Position numbers and translations under genes: made by a program. This document shows, one piece after another, positions 33,556 to 46,000 of a stretch of 64,000 bases of DNA. The stretch spans positions 19,974,214-20,038,213 of the forward strand of contig CM061138.1 of NCBI GenBank assembly GCA_030789695.1, read 5' to 3'. This DNA comes from Scilla litardierei. Its lineage: Eukaryota; Streptophyta; Magnoliopsida; Asparagales; Asparagaceae. A model generated the notes under the pieces. It did no database searches. It saw only the letters and a list, made by a program, of their open reading frames with translations, and was not told where the DNA came from. Numbering within the stretch: the first letter of the stretch is position 1; the number at the start of each line of letters is the position of its first letter.

Positions 33556-34942
33556 TGTAACGGCCCAACCCGCTCCTCTCTCTTTCTATTTTCCTTTTTT
33601 CCTTTTTTCTTTTTCATTTTTGGCCCGCAGCAGCCCAAGCCCATTGGGCTTCCCCCTCTTTCCCTCTCTCTTTCTCTTTCTCACTTCCCGCAGCGAGAGC
33701 CCGAGCCTTTAGGGCTTTTGTCGCCCCTTTCTCTCTCGCGACTCGCACGCCGCAGCGGCAATTCGACGCCATCGCGTCCTCTCCCGTACGACGACAACGA
33801 CGACAACCCCCCTCTCCTCCGCATCCCTTAATATCCTCCTCCTCCTACTTCCTTGCCGATTGGATGCGGCTGCCTCTCCCTTGCTTGCTGCCGAGGTCTT
33901 CCTTGCTTGAGTTGAAGATCGGTGGCTTCCTTTGCTCGTTGTCAAGGCTTGATCGTCCCTCTTGTTGTCTGATGGCTCCTCTTGCCTTCGGTCTCTCCCT
34001 TTGCTCGCTAATGAGGCTCGGTGGTTTCCATCCTCGCTGTTTTGGAGTTCGGCCCCTTCCTGTTGCTTGCGGCTTGTTCTTTCCTGCTGTCGTTGGTTCG
34101 GCTGAGGGTTTGGTTTGCTGTTCCGGGTTGTCGTTGAGGTTTGTTCTCCCATTGCTTGCAGGTTGCCCTTTTCTTGCTTAAATTGGGTTCGGCTGACTCT
34201 CTTGCTTGCAGGTTTTAGTCTTCTTGCTGTTTTAGGGTTGCGGTGGTTTTTCTGCTTGTTGTATATTCCTCCTTACTGGGTTGCTGGTTCCAGTGGCTCT
34301 CCTTGCTGACGGATTCGGGATATCTTGTTGCTGATAGTTGCGGCGTAGGATTTCTGCAAATGCTTGGGCTTCAGTTCTTAATTATCTTGGTTCTTCGGCT
34401 TCGGTTTCGGGTAGACTCTATCCCATATATTCCAATTTAGATTCCTTTGCTTGTGTTGGTGTTTGGGTCTTCCTTTGCTCACGGGTTAGGGTTCTCTTGC
34501 CTGTTGATGGGTTTGGTTGTCTCGTGCCCGCTGACCTTGGGTTCCTTGTGTACTGTTGGGGTTTGGGGTTTCCTTACTTGTGGGTTTGGGGTTCCTCGCT
34601 GTTTTGGGTTTTCTCGCTGGATGATTAAGTTCAGTATCTTCTTCGGCTTGCGGGTTAGAGCTTCCTTGTTGTTTGAGGTTTGGTGGGTTTCCCTTGCTTG
34701 TGGTTTAAGCTTCGGCAGTAGTGTAGCTTTTACTTGTCTCTTTCATTTTCAGTACTGCGTTACCTATTTTACTGTCCTTACATGTTTTTATTGCCTTTTC
34801 CTTATTTAGAACTGTGTAACTTGTCATGTCTAGAGTGTCTCCTTACTTTCTGCACTGCTCTACATTGACTTCATTGGCACCTGCGGGACCTGCACACTCT
34901 CGTTTCACTTGTAGCGACACCCTCAGAGAAAGGGGCGTTACA
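33556..34942 (+). repeat. 5' LTR, copy 1 (internally shortened)
   Basis: It has a pyrimidine-rich leader, then TG-rich degenerate repeats (TTGCTTGC.GGTT, GGGTTTGG), then jumps from TTTAAGC to TTCGGCAGTAGTGTAGC near 34710, skipping about 1.1 kb relative to the 3' LTR. It ends with the GGCACCTGCGGGACCTGCAC block and GGGGCGTTACA. Confidence 0.85.
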
Positions 34943-35072
34943 AAGTGGCGGCCTATGCAGGTCCGCACAATCGCCTCGTGAACAGTGTAGAGTGGGCAGG
35001 AAGTACGATACTCGACTGACTCGATCCATCGTATGAGAATTTCGAGGATGGAATTTTTCTAAGGTGGTAGAA
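34943..35072 (+). other. 130-bp core between the LTRs, copy 1
   Basis: It starts AAGTGGCGGCCTATGCAGG right after the LTR and includes CACAATCGCCTCGTGAACAG and GATACTCGACTGACT. About 88% identical by eye to the core at 59682-59815. A TGG 2-3 bp after the LTR could be the start of a primer site, but not for the usual initiator Met tRNA. Confidence 0.8.
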
Positions 35073-37561
35073 TGTAACGGCCTTGCCCGCTCTTCTCTCT
35101 CTTTCTATTTCCTTTTTTCTTTTTTGGCCTGCATCAGCCCAAGCCCTCTTTCCCTCTCTTTCTCTTTCTCATTTCCCGCAGAGAGAGCCTGAGCCCTTAG
35201 GGCTTTCGTCGCCCCTTTCTCTCTCGCGGCCCGCACGCCGCAGCGGCGATTCGACGCCCTCGCGTCCTCTCCCGTATGACGACAACGACGGCGGCCCCCT
35301 CTCCTCCGCATCCCTTAAGATTCTCCTCCTCCTTCCTTGCATATTGGATGCAGCTGCATCTCCCTTGCTTGCTACCGAGGTCTTCCTTGCTTGAGTTGGA
35401 GATCGATGGCTTCCTTTGCTCGTCGTCAAGGCTCGGTCGCCCCTCTTGCTGTCCGATGGCTCCTCTTGCCTTTGGTCTCTCCCTTTGCTCGCTGTTGAGG
35501 CTCGGTGGTTCACATCCTCGCTGTTTTGGAGTTCGGCCCCTTCCAATTGCTTGCAGCATGTTCTTTCCTGCTGTCGTTGGGTTCGACTGAGGGTTTGATT
35601 TGCTGTTCTGGGTTGTCGTTTAGGTTTGATCACACATTGCTTGCAGGTTACCCTTTTCTTGCTTAAATTGGGTTCGACTGACTCTCTTGCTTGCAGGTTT
35701 TGGTCTTCTTGCTATTTTAGGGTTGCGGTGGTTCTTCTGCTTGCTGTCTGTTCATCCTTGCTAGGTTGCTAGTTCCGGTGGCTCTCCTTGCTGACGGATT
35801 CGTGATCCCTTGTTGTTGATGGTTGCTGCGTAGGCTTTCTGCGGATGCTTGGGCTTCAGTTCTTAATTATCTTGGTTTTCGGCTTCGGTTTCAGGTAGAC
35901 TCTATCTCCTATACTTCAATTTAGATTCCTTAACTTGTGTTGGGGTTTGGGTTTTCCTTTGCTCGCGGGTTAGGGTTCTCTTGCCTGTTAATGGGGTTGG
36001 TTGTCTCGTGCCTGCTGACCTTGGGTTCCGTGTGTATTGTTGGGGTTTGTGTTTCCCTTGCTTGCGAGTTTGGGGTTCCTTCCTGTTTTGGGTTTCCTCG
36101 CTGGATGATTGAGTTCGGTATCTTCTTCGGCTTGCGGGTTGGAGCTTTCTTGCTTTTGAGGTTTGGTGGGTTTTCCTTGTGGTTTAAGCTTTCCTTATTG
36201 GTGGTTGAGTTGGGTGGCTTCTTTTGCTTGTTGTCTGGGCTCTTTTTTGTTGTTAGGTTTGGTAGCTTGCTTTGATTACTGCCTTGGGTTTCCTTGCCGT
36301 TTTTGGGTTGGTGTTGCTTCTTTTCAGTTCAGCTTGGGATATATTACCATGAGGAGCATCCATGCTACTTGTCGCATGACAGTTCCATTAGCATGTTGTC
36401 TCTTGAGGTTACTAGTACCATAAGTTTAATATTGTGTTAGATTGTGTCTTGGGTTGTTGCTTGAGATATCACTTGTACTGATTAACTAGAGGATTTGAGG
36501 TGGACTATCTTGACAGGTTATTATTGCATGCATGGCAGGATTTGAGGTAAACTATTACTATTGCAGTGGTCTCAGATTTTCCTTCACTACGTAGTTTAAT
36601 CAATATCGAACACCACGACACAATAACTAATAAAATGATTATTTCAACTTGACTCACCGGGTTTGGGAAAACTTACGATTGGAAAATGCGTGAGCAACTG
36701 GGACCTGTCTTCGGCTCCCTTGAGTATTGGGGAGGGGACATCCATCACTAGTGCCGATGGGTCCTAGAGTCCAGGGGCAGACAGGGACAGCCATCTTGAT
36801 GGGTCCTGGAGCCCCAATCTCAGCTCGCCATGTTTTACGGCACTTACAGTTTTGCGGCTCTTACAATATGGTACATTCTTCAGTTCAACACTCGGCCCGG
36901 GTAGCACCATTGCGGTCTCAAGAGGGTCTAGCCGTTGCTTACTGTACTCTTCCTCATAAGTCACGGCCTAGGATTGGTTCACTTTAGCTAGCACTATCTT
37001 TACAGTAGTTTGTGCTCATTTTAACCATCATAACATGTCTCTCTTCTGTACCCCTTTCTACTGTTGTCACATCGCCTTTTGTACCTCATTGCTCTTCCGC
37101 GATGTGGGTTGTTGATCACCAGGTCAGGTTACTTCTTTGTTCAGTGCTATCATTTCTGTTGGGCGTAGTGCGACCTCTGTTGCCCACAAGGTACGACACA
37201 CAGGATCACACAGTGGTGTTTGAGTACGAGGAGTTTGGAGCTTACGGTACATGACCTTGAGAGGAGCCAAACCTCCAGTTCAGGACTGTTGAGCCTCGAC
37301 GTTGCGGTAGGTACATGTTCCATTTACGTTTCGGCAATAGTGTAGCTTTTATTTGTCTCTTTCCTTTTCAGTACTGTGTTACCTATTTTACCGTCCTTAC
37401 ATGCTTTTACTGCTTTTTCCTTATTTAGAATTGTGTAGCTTGTCATGTCTAGGGTGTCTCTTTACTTTCTGCATTGTTCTATATTGACTTCACTGGCACA
37501 TGCAAGACCTGCACACTCTCGTTTCACTTGTAGCGGCACCCGCAGGGAGCGGAGCGTTACA
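35073..37561 (+). repeat. 3' LTR, copy 1
   Basis: The fuller LTR (2489 bp), with leader, TG-rich repeat zone (about 35480-36330), unique 3' part with GGTTTGGGAAAACTTACGA and the conserved end block. The open frames across it are composition artefacts. Confidence 0.85.
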
Positions 37562-37740
37562 ATCTCCCTCGAGTTTTGCTCTGGAATCGCCTCACGCCTG
37601 CCTCCAAGGATGCGTTCAGATCTGTTTTCAATTCGTCCTTCAGATCCGTTATCTCCTTCCTCAGCCCCGAGATCTCTACATCGATTCGTTCCTCCAGAGT
37701 TTTTGCCACAGCCGCTCGTGTGTTCGTCATGGAATCGAAC
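37562..37740 (-). pseudogene. Gag N-terminus of the second gag-only element
   Basis: After the primer site the minus strand reads ATG at 37729 then TNTRAAVAKTLEERIDVEI and SGLRKEITDLKDELKTDL, a coiled-coil N-terminus typical of chromovirus gag. It breaks at the nested insertion and resumes at 33555 (KEGFAEVALMLQ, then a stop). Confidence 0.8.
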
Positions 37741-37752
37741 GCTCTGATACCA
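37741..37752 (-). other. Primer binding site (initiator Met tRNA)
   Basis: Minus-strand TGGTATCAGAGC, an exact match to the common plant LTR-element primer site, 3 bp from the 5' LTR. Confidence 0.9.
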
Positions 37753-37755
37753 AAA

Positions 37756-38170
37756 TGATACGATTTTCTCCAAAAAGACGACAGATTCAGATTTAAGAGA
37801 AGAAAAGAAATATAAAAGTGGAATTTTTAGTAGATTTCTGGAAATAAGAAGATAGATCGATTCTTTTCTGGAGTGGATCTCTCCCTACCTTGTGTTAATG
37901 GAACAAGTTTAATCCCCACGAACCCTAACAATATTTCTTAAGCAAATGATCGATCTTCGATCCCAGAAAACTTCGGCTCGTAGGCTTTAATCTCACTCCT
38001 TACACAAAAGATAATGAAGGACTTATAAGCCCATCTAATTACTAAACACAACTAAAAAATAAGCCTAAAGAGATAAGTCATGCATCGGTCAAGTAAGGTC
38101 CGAGCTCACGAATCGGTCCACGACTCGTGCCGCGGGCCGCCTCTGCCTGGTGTAGACCCGGACTTCATCA
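37756..38170 (-). repeat. 5' LTR of the second gag-only element
   Basis: 415 bp; begins on the minus strand TGATGAAGTCCGGGTCTACA and ends ATCGTATCA before the primer site. Confidence 0.85.
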
Positions 38171-38759
38171 CAATATTTCATTAAAATTAGTTAATATTAT
38201 TGTTAAAAAAACTTTAATATATTTAGCAAATTGTGAAAGTAAAATGTAAATCTACATTAAAATTCAGTAACAAATGAAGTGGAAAAAATGTAAATAAAAT
38301 GTAATATGCTTATCACGTGTAATGTGAACTATTTGAATGCAAATTATGTAAATTATGACTAGCTAACAAAGAAAATGAAAAAATTTGTAAGTAAAATGTA
38401 ATATGTTTATCAAAATGTGTAATTTAACTAGCAACACTTGCTAGTGAGTAGCGAGCGCACATGCCTCATGTGCGGACTGCTGGTCTCGTTACACATTTTG
38501 TTAAACTTATTATATTTATTTACAAGTTTTCCATTCCATTTGTTAATAGTTTAATAAATGGAAATGATAACCTTGTAAATAAATGTAATAAGTTGAGCAA
38601 AATGTGTAACGTGACCACAGTAGCACCTTAAATCAAGCTTTTCATCTCGATTTGAAATAAGAGAGGTAACAGCTCATCTTTGTTTCTCCTAGAATAACCT
38701 TAACTTAATTTTTCTCGAAATGGAGATCAGCAACATGTGCCTCGGCCTAGCTCGAGGCT
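38171..38759. repeat. AT-rich intron DNA with a 120-bp hairpin (MITE-like)
   Basis: TTACACATTTTGTTAAACTT at about 38490 pairs with AAGTTGAGCAAAATGTGTAA ending near 38611. The arms also share ATTTATTTACAAG/CTTGTAAATAAAT and CATTT/AAATG. No TSD was established. Related words recur at 51150-51230. Confidence 0.55.
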
Positions 38760-41225
38760 TGTCACGTCCCACAACCCGGGGCCACAGCATGTTTCACGAA
38801 GTTGGCAAGTCTTGCAGTTAGCCAATGATGACAATCTAAGCTATGAGCAGACATATACAGAATGCGTAAAGGAAACTTCACTTTATATATACATAAGCGA
38901 ATTTTTATATACAAAAGATGGCTCTTAGAACATGATCTATATACAACACAAATATAAGATCACGTTCCAAGACCTAAGTACACCAAAAAGCTACAAGACA
39001 ACATAGTAACATCGGACTACCTCAAACTCAAATATCAGCTGACTCCACCTTTGGCTCTATGATCCCGTCTTCAGGATACTCCTCTGAACTACCAACACAT
39101 GGTGTTCAATGCAGAGCAAAAGCACCAAGTAAATCACAACTTCAAGAATTTTGGTATTTAAACATTTATGTGAGCGTAAGTAAAACTACAGAGAACAAGG
39201 CTCAAAATTATGAGAAACACATTTTTCAAGGAATTAACTACACAAGCTAACAAAGAATAAACTAACATGGATCATTCTCAAAGAATAAAGTAACATACAT
39301 CATTCTGTGGTAGATTTCTTATTTTCTACAAGTTAAGCCAATCCTCGGCCGTGAATCATATTGGGGAGTACATGAGCAACCATGGATACCACTACGGGCC
39401 ACGGGGGCGCTCACCCGGGCTAAGCCCACAGGAACAACAGGAGGGCAGACACGCGACTCATTGACACACATTAACAACCGGAATGTAACTGTTTTCTGGA
39501 ACAAATCATGGCTCCTGTCGCTCCCACACTCCCACTAATATGATTTACCCCATACCCAGTGAGTCTCAAGTGCTCAGTGTAAAACAAGTGTACATCACTC
39601 AACCTCTCAGTGATATGTCACATGTGTCACTCTAATATTGTACCATTTCGTTTATTGTCACATGAAGCAATCATTCAATTTCTTGATTCAAGTTTAGTCA
39701 CATTGAACTTATGCAATGTGTGGGTGTGCTATGTGGTACCATACATTCTCATGTCCATAAATTTAACAAGATGTTCCTTCAAGATATTGCATGGGATATT
39801 CACAACATGATTCAACAAGACTTTCTAGTGTTTATCATTGCACACCCATCATAATGCTAAATTCAATGTCACGACTCATGGTGTAGTAAACATCAATTAC
39901 TTAACAAGTAGCATGATTAATAGTCATATCAAGCATTCAACAAGTAGCAGATATTACGAACAATATTTGAGCATTTATTGAAACAAAGCATTAATAAATA
40001 CATGTACATGAGAGTCATGCTATAGTTGCACTTTATTTGAAATTAAGATGAATCACAAGTGGAAAAGGGGGTCATTGATGATGATCTCAGTTAAGTATCA
40101 TAATTGATCATTTCTAGCGGGACTAACCATATTCATGGTCTCAATTTCTTTCTTAGGCAACATAGGGACTTAAATATCAAAACCATATGTTCATTGTTTA
40201 ATCTCATGAATTTTCAAGCATACATTTAGGGACTGAAGGGACTAAGCCCTCAGTTTTCATCATTGGGCAGTCTGAAATTTGAAGGAACAAAGCATACAAC
40301 GTAGCTCAAGACAACCAATCCTTCAATGAGCAATGATTTACAATTCTTTGGTCTACATGACACAAAATAGTATTCAGCCATATGTAGAAAAAGATTTGCA
40401 GATTCATTTTAATACCAAAAAACCTTGCCTAACAAGAAAAATTAGAGCCAAGATTAAACTTGGCTGAAATTTCAGAGCCAAGTATGGCTCAAAATATCAT
40501 GTTAGAGGTGCAGCAGAACATAGGGCAGCAGCATGAGTTGCCACCAAGCCCAAAATTCACTAATTTACGCTCAGATTTCATCATAGCATAAGAACATAAA
40601 GGTTTAAGACCGAAATTCCTGAAATTTTGAGTGATTTACCTTAATATCGTAGAAATCGTGGGCTGTGGAAAGTACCAAAGGGAAATCTGAACCCCCATAG
40701 CTCAACCCGAACCCAGATCCAGAGAAAACCCAAACTTTTCTTTGGAAAAATATCACCTTTTTACCAAACCGAAACCCTAGGGAGCATTCGAGTTTAAATA
40801 GGGAGAATGAGAGAACCTGGAAAGCCCAGAGGGATGCCACGAACACATTCTGCCTCGAATCGAGGTGAAAACGTGGCAAAACCCTCGGATTTTAAGGTTT
40901 TGTGGAGGAGCGAGGTCACGCCACGATTCCCGTGAGGTGTCGAGAGGAGAGAAAGCCCCATGGCTTGCTTCGAGATGAAGGGGGGAGAGAGAGAGAAAGG
41001 CGGCGACGGCGTTTTTTTTTCGCTGCAAGCTGCCGCTTACTGGGTTTCGCGAGAGAGAGAGACAGCGGGGGGGAGTCGGGGGAGAGAGTAACTGGTTTTC
41101 TTTTAGTTATGGGCCTTTGTGGGTTGGGCCAAAAACAATAAGAAAATAAAAGAAAAAAACAGAAAAGACAGAAAGATAGAGGGAATGGCCTTTGGGCCTT
41201 GTGTTAAAACAAACTGGGCTTTACA
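38760..41225 (-). mobile_element. Probable solo LTR (2466 bp), minus orientation
   Basis: Read on the minus strand it begins TGTAAAGCCCAGTTTG and ends GTTGTGGGACGTGACA, and flanking 5-mers AGGCT/AGGCC match at 4 of 5. The minus-strand 5' part is a pyrimidine-rich leader with CTCTCTCTCTCGCGAAACCC, as in the other long LTRs. No coding content. Confidence 0.5.
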
Positions 41226-42633
41226 AGGCCCAACCATCTACCTCGCACTCGCAGCTCGACTTTTTGAGCTCCGATAGAGATCTAGGAGTTTCTATGAAGT
41301 TCGATGCCTTTTCACGACAATATGTTGATTTCATCGACGATTTGGACATTTTAACGTAGTAGCTCCAAATCTCAGATTTGCAAAGGTTAGAAATTTTGTT
41401 TTTTTCTATTTTAAATTTACACAAAAATATACCATATCGATTTTTTAATTGTTCTGTGAATCTTCTCTTCACAATTTATGAAAAAAAATTAAACCCTAAT
41501 TTTCACAAAAAATATTGTTTTCTTCGTTAAGTACTTAACATGTTTTCTCTATGAATCACATGATATTACTGTTAAATGTATTTTTTGAATTTGTCAAAAT
41601 TTTCCTGATATCGTATTCTACCCTTTCAGTTTCAGCCGAAAAATGCAGTTCAGACTAGTTTCCACCAAAACTAGACGGAATTACACTATTCCAGTTGAAA
41701 CTGAGATATAAGCTCGGTTTCGTGACAATATGGTTCAAAACCAAAATGAAATGGCCGATACCTCAACCTTGTGCGTAAATCCCTAACCACATACACATTG
41801 GTTTTCATATAATAATTTTTTTAAAAAGCTCAATTAAATTCTAAAATAATTATTTTGATTATTTATTAATATTTAATATTTATTTATATATTTTTGAGCT
41901 CGTTTAACCCCAAATCCTTTAATCCAAACCCAAACTAGTAAACTGTTTAATTAAACCTGCACCAACCCATTTACATCTTAAATAGTTATTCATCTCTCGC
42001 TCCCCCTTATTCTTATTATTTTCTTTTCTTTTTCTTTTTGCCTCCCCAACGAAGGAAGTGGCCGCATTTTTTCCTCTCACAATGATCGCCTAATCAAGAT
42101 CTGTTTGTGCATAACCGATGGCGATTTCTCTCCACACCCATAATTTTCTCCTTATGTAACTCTCCATTCTCTTTCATTTACTTATTTAAAATCTTTAAAC
42201 CCTAATACTAAGCCATACCTCTTGAATCACTCTCTAAGCTCCGATCTCACCTCTCTCCCTTTTCACGATCATCCTCTTCTTTTCTCCTTTCGATGCTAGC
42301 AAGTGGCAACGACGACGCGGCGCGACCATCCTCTGGTGATGAACAAAAATTATCTTTCTTGCTTTATGGTGATTAATTATTTTTATAACCTTGATAAACC
42401 CGACCTTGTTCTTGAAAGGTGAATTTTTATTTGTGACATATTTTTATGAATTTTTTATGGTTGAAATATGAGTTTGTTAGGCTCTTATTGTGTCCGGATG
42501 TTCTTGGCCCTGAAATTTGTTCGGTTGTATTTTGACCTTGTGTGCTCTGCAAATGTTCTGGTTTGGCACTACTGAGCATTTGCTCGGGTGATGTTTGGAG
42601 CCAATGTCCTTGCTTGGGTTTTGTTTGACCAGG
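41226..42633 (+). repeat. Left part of an unclassified LTR-like repeat
   Basis: This continues at 48774 after removal of the chromovirus. It has a pyrimidine-rich stretch (41990-42340) and then degenerate repeats (GTTCGG.TG.T.TTTGGCCCTGA) from about 42480, the same order as in the long LTRs nearby. Ends not found. Confidence 0.4.
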
Positions 42634-42638
42634 TATAC

Positions 42639-43020
42639 TGTTAGGATCTAACAAAGATTGAATTTTTATTAGAAAACAATAGCAAAATAGAAAGATAAAT
42701 GAGCACAAAAGAGGTGTGCTCTCCTCCCAAGACGCCTAGAGGACGTCCGCACTCGTCTACCTAAGGAATCACCAAATAACAATCATCAAAATAGCATAGC
42801 TAAACAAGAGAAGGCTACCCCCTATTTATAATAAAAACTAGGGCAATCCTAGTCCAAAGGGGACTTGGCCAGCCAATCCTACTCCAAAGAGGACTCGGCC
42901 TAGGAAGGGGAATGCAAGTAGGACTCGGCTTTGGAGGGGGAATGCGGTATGGGCCTCCCCTTGCGCAGGGCCCTGCGGGTGTAAACCCGCATGGGCGGCT
43001 GATGGGCCAGAGGCCCATCA
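42639..43020 (-). repeat. Chromovirus 3' LTR
   Basis: 382 bp, TG...CA. On the minus strand a TATAAATAG box lies at 42822-42830. Confidence 0.92.
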
Positions 43021-43035
43021 ATACTCCCCCCAAAG
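43021..43035 (-). other. Polypurine tract
   Basis: Minus-strand CTTTGGGGGGAGTAT directly before the 3' LTR. It overlaps the stop of the intact pol reading (WGE-Y frame). Confidence 0.8.
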
Positions 43036-46000
43036 AGCCACCTTGTCCTCAAGGTGGAAGTCTGGAAAACATGCCGCCATATCATCCATGTCCTCCCACG
43101 TGCTATCGTGCTCTGGTAAGCCTCTCCACTGTAATAGCACCTGCCGACTGCCACTGTCGCTTTGTCGAACCCCTTTCGGGCTCCATCCTCACCTCCATAT
43201 CAGCAGTAAGGGTCTCTGGTAATGTAGGGGAAGAGGTGTGGTTGCCAATGGCCTGGCGCAACTGTGAGACATGGAAGACTGGGTGAATGGTAGATCCTGG
43301 GGGTAAACGCAACCTGTAAGCCACCGGTCATATCCTCGCCTCGACATCAAAAGGCCCAAAATACCGCGGTGCCAACTTTTCATTCTTCCTATGAGCTACC
43401 GACCTCTGCCTGTAGGGCCTCAGCTTCAGATATACCATATCACCAACCTCAAAGTGTACGTCTCGACGGTGGAGGTCTGCCCGTGCCTTCATCACCTGCT
43501 GAGCCCGTGCCAAATGGAGCTTCAGCTCCTCTAGAATCCGGTCTCGCTCTGCCAGGTACTGCTCCACATCAGACACCGGAGTCGTCTCATGACCGTAATG
43601 AAGTAACTGCGGAGGGTCTCTGCCATATAAAATCTGGAAGGGTGTAGTTTGCGCCGCCGTGTGGTATGAAGTGTTGTACCAGTATTCCGCCCACAGTAGC
43701 CAACGTGCCCATTCCTTCGGATTCTCTGAGATGAAGCAACGCAGGTAAGTCTCCACACTCCTATTTACCACCTCCGTCTGACCGTCAGTCTGGGGATGAT
43801 AAGCTGTGCTCCGCTTCAAGGCCGTCCCCTGCAATCTGAAAAGCTCATGCCAGAATTTGCTCTGAAATACCTTGTCTCTATCCGAGACTATGGACTTTGG
43901 CGGGCCATGCAAACGAATGACCTCTCTCACAAAAATCTCTGCCACTGAAACGGCGCTGTAAGGATGCTTAAGCGGGATAAAATGTGCATATTTGCTGAGG
44001 CGGTCTACCACAACAAAAATGACGCTGTAACCACCCGACTTTGGCAATCCATCGATGAAGTCCATAGAGAGGTCCTCCCAAACTTTGTCTGGTAAAGATA
44101 GCGGCTGTAGTAGTCCTCCTGAGGACATGGCCTGATATTTGTGACGCTGGCACACGTCACACTCTGCCACCATCCTGGCGACATCCTTCTTCTGCCCCTT
44201 CCAGTAGACCTCCCGTGATAGCCGCTGGTAGGTCTTGAGGACTCCAGAATGTCCTCCTATAGCACTGCCGTGGAACTCCCTGAAGATGGACGATATAAAA
44301 GTAGAAGTCCTCGGTATCACCAGCCGCCCCCAGTAAAGTAGCCGTCCATCCTGCAAAGAATATCCCGGGTACTCAGTCGTCCCCTGTAAAAGGGCCTCTC
44401 GTATAGCCGCCAACTCCGGGTCCTGCTCTACCTCCTGCTGCAGTGGGCCCCAATCCTCGAGGATCGACACCGTAAGTACCGCTAACTCTGCATCCTCCTC
44501 CCGCCGAGATAACGCATCAGCTGCCTTGTTCTCCAATCCCGGGCGGTACTCGATCTCAAACATGTAACCCATCAGCTTTCGCAACCACTTCTGATGTTCC
44601 TCCGCTACCATCCGCTGCTCTAACAGGTACTTTAAGCTCCGCTGATCCGTGTGCACTATGAAGCTCCGTCCTAATAAATATGGTCTCCACTTCTGTATGG
44701 ACAATACTATCGCCATTAGCTCCCTCTCGTAGACCGATCGCAATCGGGCCCTCGTGGCCAACACCTGGCTGTAGTAAGCTATGGGACGCTGCTCCTGCAT
44801 CAATACTACCCCCAGCCCATGTCCTGATGCGTCCGCCTCTACTACGAATGGTCTGGTGAAGTCGGGCAATGCCAATACTGGCACAGTGGTCATTGCCCTT
44901 TTCAGGACCTCAAAAGCTATCGTCGCCTCCTCCCCCAAGTGGAACTGATCCTTCTTCAATAACTCTGTCAATGGCCAGAAAATCGTCCCATATCCCTCTA
45001 TGAATCTGCGGTAGTAACCTGTAAGGCCCAAGAAGCCCCGTAGCCCTCTGAGAGTAGTGGGGCGAGGCCAGTCCAGCATGGCCGCTATCTTCGCTCTATC
45101 GGCGGCTACCCCTCCTGCTGATACCACGTGCCCCAGATATTCCACCTGCGGCTGCCCGAATAGACACTTCTTCCTGTTCAAATATAGCTGGTGGTACTGC
45201 AGCTCCTGAAAAACCACATGCAGGTGGTCCAAATGCTCCTCCAGAGTACGACTGTACACCAAAATATCGTCGAAAAAGACTAGTACAAATCGCCTGAGAA
45301 AGGGACGGAATACCTTATTCATGAGAGCCTGAAAGGTGGTCGGGGCATTGGTCAACCCAAAGGGCATGACCAGGAACTCGTAATGGCCCCCATGCGTCCT
45401 GAACGCCGTCTTGGGCACATCCTCCCGTCGCATCCGTATTTGGTGATAGCCTGACTTAAGATCTAGCTTGCTGAACCAGGCTGCTCCGTGTAGCTCGTCC
45501 AAGAGCTCATCAATCACATGTATAGAGAATTTATCAGGGACCGTCTCCTTGTTCAGCGCCCTGTAGTCCATGCAGAACCGCCAGCTACCATCCTTCTTCA
45601 CTAATAACACTGGGCTGGAAAACGGACTCACGCTCGGCTGGATCACCCCTGCCTGCACCATCTCTGAAACCATCCTCTCTATCTCGTCCTTTTGATGCTG
45701 AGGGTAGCGGTAGGGCCGCACGCTAATGGGGGAAACACCCTCTCGTAGAACAATGGCGTACTCGTGGTCCCGTGGCGGTGGAAGACCCTGAGGCTCCTGG
45801 AAGATCTCCCCAAACTGGTCCATCAGCTGCTGAACCTCTCCTGGAATGGGCTGCTCTGTACTGGCCTCTGCGCCTCCCTCACCCGTCAAAGAGTGCAGCT
45901 CTACTAGGTATCCTCCTCCCTCTGTCTGGATGGTCCTAAACATGGTCTTCAGAGAGACCAAAACTCTGCAGAGGCTAGGGTCTCCCTGGAGTATCACTGC

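Larger units (their letters stand above)
33551..37566 (+). mobile_element. Long-LTR element with 130-bp core (copy 1)
   Basis: The element is 33556-37561 (4006 bp) with perfect duplications ATCTC (33551-33555, 37562-37566). The 5' LTR is 33556-34942 (1387 bp), the core 34943-35072 (130 bp) and the 3' LTR 35073-37561 (2489 bp). LTRs start TGTAACGGCC and end CGTTACA. The 5' LTR lacks about 1.1 kb present in the 3' LTR (matching about 36190-37330). The core contains no ORF; its last part, TTCGAGGATGGAATTTTTCT then AAGGTGGTAGAA, looks like the pre-LTR purine region of Tekay/Del-type chromoviruses. It must rely on proteins of another element. Confidence 0.88.
31408..38170 (-). mobile_element. Second gag-only chromovirus-like element, hosting a nested LTR element
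   Basis: LTRs at 31408-31816 (3') and 37756-38170 (5') are direct repeats with TG...CA ends. The minus-strand primer site TGGTATCAGAGC (37741-37752) lies 3 bp inside the 5' LTR and a GGGGGGAGTAA purine tract abuts the 3' LTR. Flanking 5-mers are GAATA and CAATA (4 of 5). The inside encodes gag and a zinc knuckle followed at once by the pre-LTR tail; pol is missing. A 4.0-kb LTR element with TSD ATCTC (33556-37561) sits in gag. Without it the element is about 2.75 kb, close in size and plan to the one at 26715. Confidence 0.85.

Noticed and set aside
32855..33568. Overlapping 230-237 residue open frames on both strands
   Set aside because: They arise from the 60-bp stop-free GC-rich repeat. 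Only the minus-strand gag frame has support, and it is broken.
33709..36423. Numerous S/L/F- or R/E-rich frames across 33.7-36.4 kb and again at 54.5-61 kb
   Set aside because: They sit in the pyrimidine-rich leader and TG-rich repeats of LTRs; the same DNA recurs in several copies without conserved reading frame.
38760..41225. A gene on the minus strand at 40600-41030
   Set aside because: The S/F/L-rich frames fall in the leader of a probable solo LTR (TGTAAAGCCC...GTGACA) and show no domain.
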